64,000 bases of DNA from assembly GCA_024305405.1 (NCBI GenBank), contig JAKNDB010000076.1, positions 1,505,535-1,569,534 on the forward strand, read 5' to 3'. Made by a program: the position numbers and the translations under genes. Within the stretch, counting starts at the first letter, position 1; each line of letters begins with the position of its first letter. The stretch comes from Dirofilaria immitis. Taxonomy: Eukaryota; Nematoda; Chromadorea; Rhabditida; Onchocercidae. The notes below the pieces were generated by a model that was not told where the DNA came from, ran no database searches, and saw only the letters and a list, made by a program, of their open reading frames with translations. This document shows, in pieces, positions 56,200 through 64,000 of the stretch.

Positions 56200-58544
56200 A
56201 TGGCGAAGTTGACCCAAAAAAGTGCACATAATGGAGATCAACGTGTGGGTGACGTTAATCTGGACGATTTTTGGAATGCAAATGCGGATAAGTATAAATG
56301 TTGTTGTCGTACATTCCATGTTGTCCGAGCATCGCTTTTTATTGCCTATGCTCAAATGCTGATAACATTTGTCTTTGCACTTTTCTTCACTTTTTATTAT
56401 ATACAGGTTGATTACATTTTAAGTGAAAAAGTTTATTTCATTTTAACGAGTATAATTTCCATTGAAGATTAAATGATTATTGAAAGATAATCGTAAAATA
56501 GCCAACATTATGGTTTAATGGCAGAATACATTGTTGCTTTAAAATGGGACTTATATTTGAAGTTTTCTGCTATCCAATGAACTTAAGTTTGAAAATTCTT
56601 GGAAATTAATTGAAATATATTAAAAATAAGTAACATAGTTCGTAAATCACCATTAATCTAGGCCACTAACGGACGACTAACACCAGATCATTGGATCAAT
56701 CAGTTGGGTGAACGATATATTTGTAAGCATCTTTTCCATTTTATTTAACATTATTTTGTGGACTGTAAGAAAATTCTTCCTCTTATTTTCACTTTGATTT
56801 AGGACTCTTCATCTTCAATCATTATAGCTGAATGCGGAACATCTGAATACAATGACGATATCCAAATACGACATGCTGGAAAAAATTTATATATTTTCAC
56901 CAATAACTCTTAGAGATTTGTATGATAGAACTATAAAGTTGACAACTTCGTTAGATGAATATGCAGAAAGAATCATTATTCGGACTAAACTGGATTTCAG
57001 CTTCACTTTTATTTGCGGTCACGTTACAATTACTTCTTCTGCTTTTATTGGTACATGGAATTCGAACAGAACGCCGCTCATTTTTACTGCCATTTATTGT
57101 GTTCGCATTAATTGCAGTGCTCCTTGGCTTTGCCCAAGTAAGGTTATTTGATGATCTTATTTATTATGAAATTAATTTAATCATGCTAGGTATTGTTGAT
57201 CTTCTTTACAAAAATCACTTTCTTTTTAGCTTTTTCTAACACTAGTCATAAACAATTCTAAACGTTTTAGATTGGAAATGACTTGTTCGGTTTCATGCAT
57301 CCATCGTCACTAACTCATCTAATGTATAACAACAAGTTCGTTTCTTTTTTTATTTTTATATGTGTTCGTCCATCCATTTATTCCGCCTTTTTCTCTCCTT
57401 TTTTTTTTTTTTCATTTTTTTCATTAAGTATGAAAGACTACTTGACAATTTATCAATAATATTTTTGAGTATTTTACTATCGATTGTATATCAAAGCTCA
57501 CATCCTTTACCTTTATACCAAACCTCTCCGATTTCTTTATAAGTCCATAGACTTCAGATGCCCTAAGTATCGATTTAGTTGGTATGCATCCCCAATAAGT
57601 ATTTGTCATGCGTGGCATAGTAAATTTCTTATAGCTTTCCCTTCTACCATTACCAGTTGAATTCATACCCATGAGTTTAGCGTTCATATGATCCTGCATG
57701 TATCCTTTGAGAATTCCATTCTCTATCAATACATTGCAACTAGGTGTAGTACCTTCATCATCTATGCTAATGGAACCACGTAAATTAGGTAGAGTTCCAT
57801 CATCAACTACTGTGATGCCTCTCCTTTTCACGTTATTTTTCATTCTTTCTCATTCAGAGAGAAGACAGATAAATGCTTTATTGTATGTAATTTATTTGTA
57901 GTCAGTTCTTTTCCCATCTAACTGGAACACTGTTTCAATTATGGTGTGTTGCAACTGTATGGCGATGCTATGGTTTTCTGGGAGATAAAAAGGTTATTTT
58001 TTGAGAATAGCTTCGTTTCACTTTTTTTTATATTGGGTAATGTAATTGTAAAGAGAGTATCTTTGTAAAAGACAGTATCTTCGAGAATTAAAGAATTAAT
58101 TTCATTTCGTCGAGTCATATTTTTATTATCTCGGACCCATAATTCAGTTCAGTTTATTTTTATGTATGTTACTTTCATCTCTCACTTGAAAAAGAAAAAT
58201 TTCTCTCCATTTTAAGGATAGATTGAAATTCGAAATTTTTATTTTATGCTAATTAAAACTAACATTTGTTCTGTTCTCTATATTTACTGGGAATATAATT
58301 AAATTAAAAAATCATTCAGTGTTCTGTTCTCTATATTTACTGGGAATATAATTAAGTTAAAAATCAGCATACTTTGCTGAAGATTTATATGTTTATAAAA
58401 AGTACAAACAGTTTGAAAAAAATTTTTTAGGTTGTGCGACGTATTGAAGAGCAACTTTCGACAACTCAAGTAGCGTTTCATTACGACGATATTCCCCATG
58501 AGTACAATGCTATGTCACAACCTCCCCATACGCTGACACTGTGA
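56200..58544 (+). CDS. Small multi-pass membrane protein (function unknown)
   Basis: Exons: 56200-56406 (ATG), 56955-57137, 57271-57335, 57902-57992, 58431-58544 (TGA). These are phase-consistent and give about 219 residues. A further possible exon (56662-56722, [15 protein letters not shown]) fits as an extracellular loop but breaks phase by one base. The N-terminus is cytosolic with a CCC cluster, then a membrane segment ([20 protein letters not shown]). Exon 2 holds two more ([19 protein letters not shown] and [16 protein letters not shown]). Exon 4 has a fourth hydrophobic stretch ending [14 protein letters not shown]. The tail has a YDDIPHEY segment that could be a sorting or adaptor site. 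The layout resembles nematode four-pass LAPTM/MARVEL-like proteins, but I cannot assign a family with certainty. Intron 57336-57901 contains the bacterial insert. Confidence 0.75.
57424..57594 (-). pseudogene. lpd: Bacterial dihydrolipoamide dehydrogenase (lpd) fragment fused to tldD
   Basis: Directly after TldD's TNTY the minus strand continues as [20 protein letters not shown] then [19 protein letters not shown]. This matches the N-terminal active-site region of Lpd, the FAD-dependent E3 of 2-oxoacid dehydrogenase complexes (the second redox Cys of CxxxxCIPTK is present; the first lies beyond the junction). After KYS the frame breaks. The continuation ([14 protein letters not shown]) is in another frame, one base short at the A5 run (forward T5, 57462-57466). 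The fragment fades into a homopolymer at about 57424. A related flavoprotein of the same superfamily (mercuric-reductase-like) cannot be excluded. Confidence 0.85.
57595..57843 (-). pseudogene. tldD: Bacterial tldD fragment (Wolbachia-like) in a host intron
   Basis: Read on the minus strand, the segment encodes an internal piece of TldD, a subunit of the bacterial TldD/TldE metalloprotease: [20 protein letters not shown], then [20 protein letters not shown], then [20 protein letters not shown]. These are signature motifs of the family, which to my knowledge animals lack, and they stay open in one frame. The fragment lacks both ends of the gene and is fused at about 57594 to an lpd fragment. 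It lies antisense within intron 4 of the membrane-protein gene. Filarial nematodes carry or carried Wolbachia, so a nuclear Wolbachia transfer is the simplest explanation. It is presumed non-functional. Confidence 0.9.
58268..58364. repeat. About 44-bp direct repeat in the last intron of the membrane-protein gene
   Basis: GTTCTGTTCTCTATATTTAC followed by TGGGAATATAATTAA occurs at 58268 and again at 58321 (period 53). The copies differ by A/G in AAATTA versus AAGTTA. Confidence 0.85.
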
Positions 58545-59295
58545 TTAGTGTAGACAAACAACCTCTTGCAACATAACACTGAATTTTTGATAACGAAATC
58601 AAAAAGAAAACCTCATGCGTATGTAACAGCAAATCTATGGAAATCTGCTTCTTTTCTTTATTAATTTCGGGTCTTACGATGTTCTCTCTGGCACGTCATG
58701 GCTTATCGAATGATAACACGATGTACTTCTGTTAAATCAAGGACATGAAACTATAAGCTTTACGTCTATTTTGAATTATTATCAATTTTTAGCTAAAATC
58801 CTCAGTTTGTGAAAATTTTGTTCTCTTTTGTTCATAATTATTTCATAATTCCTAGATGAAGGTTTTTTTCAGTGGAGCTTATGGATTACAAAATTCAAAA
58901 AGCAGGATTTTCTAAAAATTAACATTAAATTTGGATCATGATATATGGTACTGTTGTTAGCAGTTCAGTTAAATCTATATATTTTCTCTGAAAATTTGTT
59001 TAATTTTATGCTCTTCCTTATATTTTTTCTTGTCTTACTAGCGATAGAATAGCTCCAGCTGAAACAGAAAGACGGACTGGAAACTTATTGATTTTCACAG
59101 TATATGTAATATTTTGCTCTTTATTTTCATGTCAAAAAATGTTTTCGGTGCAATAAACATTATTTCAAATGTAGAATTTGTTTTTATATTATGCACTGTT
59201 TGTTTTAGACAGTAATGAAGGTTTTCCATTTTTCCTTCATTTAGTTTGGTTTGGGACTGGATCCTAAATTAGTTTACTCAGTTTTGAGTAAACTG
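58545..59295. other. Spacer between the membrane-protein gene and the rDNA
   Basis: No exon is supported. An AATAAA at 59152-59157 could serve the upstream gene. The right end carries the hairpin listed next. Confidence 0.5.
59271..59294. repeat. 10-bp perfect inverted repeat at the edge of the rDNA
   Basis: AGTTTACTCA (59271-59280) and TGAGTAAACT (59285-59294) with a GTTT loop abut the first recognisable 28S bases (GAAAGCGTGGCC, from about 59297). Confidence 0.9.
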
Positions 59296-59340
59296 CGAAA
59301 GCGTGGCCTATCGATCCTTTTGAATTAATTAGAAGGTTTC

Positions 59341-59388
<48 letters not shown>

Positions 59389-59411
59389 AGCCAAGCGCCC
59401 ATAGCGACGTT

Positions 59412-59449
<38 letters not shown>

Positions 59450-59491
59450 CGAAGCAGAATTCGCCAAGCGTTGGATTGTTCACCCACCAAT

Positions 59492-59546
<55 letters not shown>

Positions 59547-59960
59547 TGATATGTTGTTGCGATAGTAATCCTGCTCAGTACGAGAGGAACCGCAGGTTCA
59601 GACATTTGGTTCATGTGCTTGGCCGATCGGCCAATGGTGCGAAGCTACCATCTGAGGATTATGACTGAACGCCTCTAAGTCAGAATCCCACCTAGACAAG
59701 GCAACGATAAATTTGCTCCCCGATATCGGGAGGTACTATTATGTAATAAATGTAATTTTTTATTACAATTAATGCCCTATTATATGGTATTGCTATTTAA
59801 TCGAATGATTAAATGGTTGCCAAAACCGGATAACTCTGGTACAATGTCGGGGCGCAAAATCACTTGCAGACGACTTGATTACTGGTCAAGGTGTTGTAAG
59901 CAGTAGAGCAGCCTCCATACTGCGATCTGTTGAAACTTATCCTTTGATTGGACGATTTGT
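59296..59960 (+). rRNA. 28S rRNA, 3' terminal part only
   Basis: It starts abruptly at GAAAGCGTGGCCTATCGATC and carries conserved late-28S blocks: CCACAGGGATAACTGGCTTG, GCCAAGCGCCCATAGCGACG, the sarcin-ricin loop AGTACGAGAGGAACCGCAGG, and the terminal CCTTTGATTGGACGATTTGT. Only about 665 nt of a gene of roughly 3.5 kb are present; everything 5' is missing, including the usual R1/R2 retrotransposon target region. The 3' end is approximate. Confidence 0.95.
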
Positions 59961-60020
59961 TAAATTTTTTTTAATTTTTCAACTAACCTGAGAAATATTC
60001 TGTTACTATTTATCTATTTA

Positions 60021-60081
<61 letters not shown>

Positions 60082-60770
60082 AATATATATATGTGTATAT
60101 AAAATATATATATATATATAAAATATTGAGAAAAAAAAATTTCATTTGAAAATATAAATAATATATAACATTTTTGATAAAAATTATTTTTATAAAAAAA
60201 TAATGAAAAAAAAATAATGAAAAAAAAATTTTTCAAAAAATACTACAACGTTGATAGAGAGCGATGTAGTTATCATATGTTAGATGCAGTGTGCTCATCG
60301 CTCACTCACTAACTTGAGCAATAGATTGTTTGGCGAAACGAGGGTTTCACCGAATGAGCAATCAATTGATACGGCTCACAACACATAGAGCGAATAACCA
60401 TTGTGAACAGAGACGGCACCAACGCCGTATAAATTTAATGATGGTTACTCCTATGGGTTATGATGCGATTGAATGCAAAATGAAGCAAATGTAACGGTGT
60501 GTACACCGTATAAATGCAAATGCATATGCTCCGTTGTATAATTTGAAGTGCTTATACGATATATTTAATATAGAAAATTGGAATTATCTTTCTTGTTGAT
60601 AAGCGAAAGAAATATTATCACATTGATGATAATAATAATGAAATGAATGGATGGATGGATGAATGAATGAATAAAAAAAAAAAATGAAGGAAAATGTAAT
60701 GAATGAATGAATGAATTACGATAAATTTCCTTGAAATTTTTCTTTTTTTCCTTTATGTTTCATACCATTT
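59961..60770. other. rDNA intergenic spacer (IGS), short
   Basis: About 0.8 kb between the 28S end and the 18S start. It contains a (TA)n tract at about 60022-60078, A-rich runs to 60240, a more complex central part (60240-60540) and GAAT/ATGG tetranucleotide repeats at about 60640-60715. It should hold the RNA polymerase I promoter and the 5' ETS. Confidence 0.8.
60425..60515 (+). promoter_or_regulatory. Repeated CCGTATAAAT elements and hairpin in the IGS (candidate Pol I promoter region)
   Basis: CCGTATAAAT occurs at 60425-60434 and 60506-60515. The second overlaps a hairpin, ACGGTGT (60494-60500) with ACACCGT (60503-60509). They lie 260-350 bp before the 18S in the only non-simple part of the spacer. 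A promoter role is inferred from position only. Confidence 0.35.
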
Positions 60771-61921
60771 CCCCGATTGATTCTGTCGGCGGTTATATGC
60801 TTGTCTCAAAGGCTAAGCCATGCATGTCTAAGTTCAAATAAACCTATAATGGTGAAACCGCGAACGGCTCATTATAACAGCTATAATGTACTTGATGTTG
60901 ATTATCCAACTTGGATAACTGTGGCAATTCTAGAGCTAATACATGCACCAAAGCTCCGACTTTTTGAACGAGCGCATCTATTAGATTAAAACCAATCGGA
61001 ACAAATTTGTTCCGTTAATTTGGTGACTCTAAATAGCTATAGCTGATCGCATGGTCTTGTACCGGCGACATATCTATCAAGTGTCTGCCTTATCAACTTT
61101 CGATGGTAGTTTATGTGCCTACCATGGTTGTAACGGGTAACGGAGAATAAGGGTTCGACTCCGGAGAGGGAGCCTGAGAAACGGCTACCACATCCAAGGA
61201 AGGCAGCAGGCGCGCAAATTACCCAATCTCAGAATGAGGAGGTAGTGACGAAAAATAACGAGACCGTTCTCTATGAGGCCGGTTATCGGAATGGGTACAA
61301 TTTAAACCTGTTAACGAGGATCTATGAGAGGGCAAGTCTGGTGCCAGCAGCCGCGGTAATTCCAGCTCTCAAAGTGTATATCGTCATTGCTGCGGTTAAA
61401 AAGCTCGTAGTTGGATCTGCGTCTTAGAACTTGGTCCATCCAAATGGATGTGAACTAGGATTCTAGACTAAATATTACAAGTTTTCTATATGTTACCTTA
61501 ATTGGTTGCATATAGTAGCTAGTAAGTTTACCTTGAAAAAATTAGAGTGCTCAATGCGGGCTTAATGCCTGAATACTCGTGCATGGAATAATAAAATAGG
61601 ATCTTGGTTCTATTTTGTTGGTTTTCTGATCTAAGATAATGGTTAAGAGGGACGGACAGGGGCATTCGTATCGCTACGTGAGAGGTGAAATTCTTGGACC
61701 GTAGCGAGACGTACAACTGCGAAAGCATTTGCCAAGAATGTCTTCATTAATCAAGAACGAAAGTCAGAGGTTCGAAGGCGATCAGATACCGCCCTAGTTC
61801 TGACCGTAAACGATACCAACTAGCGTTCCGTCGGCGGTAAATACGCCTTGACGGGCAGCTTCCCGGAAACGAAAGTTTTTCGGTTCCGGGGAAGTATGGT
61901 TGCAAAGCTGAAACTTAAAGA

Positions 61922-61955
<34 letters not shown>

Positions 61956-62395
61956 GCGGCTTAATTTGACTCAACACGGGAAAACTCACCTGGCCCGGAC
62001 ACCGTGAGGATTGACAGATTGAGAGCTCTTTCATGATTCGGTGGTTGGTGGTGCATGGCCGTTCTTAGTTGGTGGAGTGATTTGTCTGGTTTATTCCGAT
62101 AACGAGCGAGACTCTAGCCTACTAAATAGTTACTGAATATAAATAATTTGTTCAGACAACTTCTTAGAGGGACAAGCGGTGTTTAGCCGCATGAAGTTGA
62201 GCAATAACAGGTCTGTGATGCCCTTAGATGTCCAGGGCTGCACGCGCGCTACACTGGAGGAATCAGCGTGCTGTAACCATTATCGAAAGATATTGGTAAC
62301 CCATTGAAAATCCTCCGTGATCGGGATCGGGAATTGCAATTATTTCCCTTGAACGAGGAATTCCTAGTAAGTGTGAGTCATCAGCTCACGTTGAT

Positions 62396-62430
<35 letters not shown>

Positions 62431-62538
62431 GCCCGGGACTGAGCCGTTTCGAGAAAAGCGGAGACTACTGTTTTGATACCTTTCGAGGTGGAAATTCTTT
62501 GGTGGAAACCGCTTTAATCGCAGTGGCTTGAACCGGGC

Positions 62539-62586
<48 letters not shown>
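60771..62586 (+). rRNA. 18S rRNA, complete
   Basis: It begins near GATTGATTCTGTCGGCGGTT and ends TGCGGAAGGATCATTA. Landmarks present include CTTGTCTCAAAGGCTAAGCC, GTGCCAGCAGCCGCGGTAAT, AAACTTAAAGAAATTGACGG and TGTACACACCGCCCGTCGCT. Its length of about 1.82 kb is normal for nematodes. The exact 5' base is approximate. Confidence 0.97.
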
Positions 62587-63041
62587 TCGAGCTTCAACAA
62601 ACAACAAACACATCATCATCATTATTACTGCTACTATTACTACTAACTACTAATACTACTATTAACATCATTATGCTGCTTATTTTCATTCTTTTTCAAA
62701 TAATGCAAGAATGAAATAGAATGAATGAATGATGTTTAATAGATAGATAGTTAGTTAGTTAGTAGTTATTTAGATAGATAGATAAATGAAATGATGATGA
62801 TAATCGAATGTATTTATTCATATGAATTGAATATAAACGGTGATATTCGTTGGTGTCTATATTTTATCTAAGTTATCGCCTAACCGTCGATAGCGATGAA
62901 GATAAAATGATAGCTTAATTGATGATGATTGCTCAATTAAGTAGACTTAATAAGCATTTTAGCTAGTATGCTACCAACAAAATAATACACACACACACAC
63001 ATACAATAATATGATATAATTGTTATTTATAATAATTTTTC
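62587..63041 (+). other. ITS1
   Basis: AT-rich internal transcribed spacer between 18S and 5.8S with CAT, ACT, GATA and GTTA-type simple repeats and a (CA)n run near 62990. High simple-repeat content is typical of filarial ITS1. Confidence 0.95.
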
Positions 63042-63198
63042 AATAACTCTTAGCGGTGGATCACTTGGCTCGTGGATCGATGAAGAACGCAGCTAGCTGC
63101 GATAAATAGTGCGAATTGCAGACGCATTGAGCACAAAGATTTCGAATGCACATTGCACCATCGGGTTGATTCCCGATGGTACGTCTGGTTGAGGGTCA
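63042..63198 (+). rRNA. 5.8S rRNA
   Basis: It contains AACTCTTAGCGGTGGATCAC, CGATGAAGAACGCAGCTAGC and the end block ATGGTACGTCTGGTTGAGGG. Its length of about 157 nt is normal. The ends are approximate. Confidence 0.96.
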
Positions 63199-63605
63199 AT
63201 ATCGATCAGATTATCAAATAATATACCAAAATTGATACATATGATACATATGAATGATATATGTTTTGGATATATTATTTGTTAAAATTAATTCATCAGG
63301 TGATGATGTGATGATAATCATTGAAAAATGACAAAAATTCCCTGATTAAGTATAATAAAAATAGTAAGTAAAAAGGCAAATTTTTTACTTACAAAATATT
63401 ACATATTGGAATAAATAATTTAATCTTTCATATATATAACTGATACATATATATATATAGCAAAAGAAAGATATAAATTATCATTTTTTTGATCATTATT
63501 GCTATAATTATTATGCTGCTTGTTTAACTATAATAATAGCAATGAATGAATCAAAATTTAAATGATACGTTAAAATCCAATATGTTATAAATTTTCTTTC
63601 ATTTT
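63199..63605 (+). other. ITS2
   Basis: AT-rich internal transcribed spacer between 5.8S and 28S with ATACATATG-type repeats and TA runs. It ends before GACCTCAACTCAGTCGTGAT. Confidence 0.95.
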
Positions 63606-64000
63606 GACCTCAACTCAGTCGTGATTACCCGCTGAATTTAAGCATATAACTAAGCGGAGGAAAAGAAACTAACGAGGATTTCCTTAGTAACGGCGAGTGA
63701 AAAGGAAAAAGCCCAACGCTGAATCCAATAGTTATTTAAACTATATGGAAATGTAGCGTATAAGTATAACTATTCGTAGCATATTTTACACCCAAAGTCC
63801 CCTTGAGCGGGGCTACAGTCCATAGAAGGTGCTAGACCTGTACGGGTGAAAAAAGTTACGATATGTTATACTTTGGAGTCGGGTTGTTTGAGATTGCAGC
63901 CCAAAGAGGGTGGTAAACCTCATCTAAGGCTAAATATGACCACGAGACCGATAGCAAACAAGTACCGTGAGGGAAAGTTGCAAAGAACTTTGAAGAGAGA
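63606..64000 (+). rRNA. 28S rRNA, 5' part (runs off the window)
   Basis: It starts GACCTCAACTCAGTCGTGAT and continues with CCGCTGAATTTAAGCATATA, GCGGAGGAAAAGAAACTAAC, the D1 region and GTACCGTGAGGGAAAGTTGC. This is the normal 5' end of 28S, in the same unit as the 18S and 5.8S above. Confidence 0.97.

Noticed and set aside
60018..60236. Minus-strand frame of Tyr/Ile/Phe repeats
   Set aside because: Product of the (TA)n and A-rich tracts in the rDNA spacer.
60777..62531. Short open frames inside the 18S
   Set aside because: They lie within rRNA sequence and are not protein genes.

Overview
The window looks like nuclear DNA from a filarial nematode (Onchocercidae or a close relative). It is AT-rich, and its genes are broken into short exons (roughly 40-290 nt) with nematode-type splice sites. 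The protein genes have clear nematode/metazoan relatives. A piece of alphaproteobacterial (Wolbachia-like) DNA sits inside a host intron, and the right end is a nuclear rDNA unit with filarial-style AT-rich spacers. The species cannot be fixed from the sequence alone.

Layout, left to right: 3' exons of an unrecognised gene (1-1982, +); a long spacer; a complete NRBP pseudokinase gene in 13 exons (7246-12072, +); a 7.5 kb spacer; a PDZ-SH3-guanylate-kinase MAGUK gene with a very long (TTA)n tract in its first intron (19621-25968, +); a spacer; a complete lst-2 / ZFYVE28 FYVE-protein gene in 14 exons (34871-28759, -) with a strong hairpin about 70 bp before its start codon; an unrecognised helical, probably secreted protein gene (36872-39509, +); GUF1, the mitochondrial LepA/EF4 GTPase (40568-44835, +); a tetraspanin (46702-48594, +); a C2H2 zinc-finger gene (50370 to about 54711, +); the 3' exons of a CAP10-domain (POGLUT2/3-like) glucosyltransferase on the opposite strand (about 55102-53620, -); a small multi-pass membrane protein gene (56200-58544, +); then rDNA: 28S 3' end, short IGS, 18S, ITS1, 5.8S, ITS2 and the 28S 5' end, which runs off the window.

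The most notable element is a 0.42 kb insert in intron 4 of the membrane-protein gene. It lies antisense to the host gene and fuses a tldD fragment to an lpd fragment, two unrelated bacterial genes. It is best read as a nuclear Wolbachia transfer (NUWT). Other points are three introns with GC instead of GT donors, each supported by reading phase and protein conservation; single-base frame breaks in several genes, mostly one base short and mostly beside homopolymers (probably uncorrected sequencing indels, otherwise real decay); a decayed duplicate of a MAGUK exon inside the next intron; and what looks like the left edge of the rDNA array.

The genes do not form a pathway. NRBP, LST-2, MAGUK and tetraspanin are all membrane-trafficking or signalling scaffold types, but nothing in the sequence ties them together. 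Exon coordinates were worked out by hand from splice motifs, reading phase and family conservation. They are firm for NRBP, lst-2 and most of GUF1 and tetraspanin, and tentative for the zinc-finger, MAGUK 5' and unrecognised genes.
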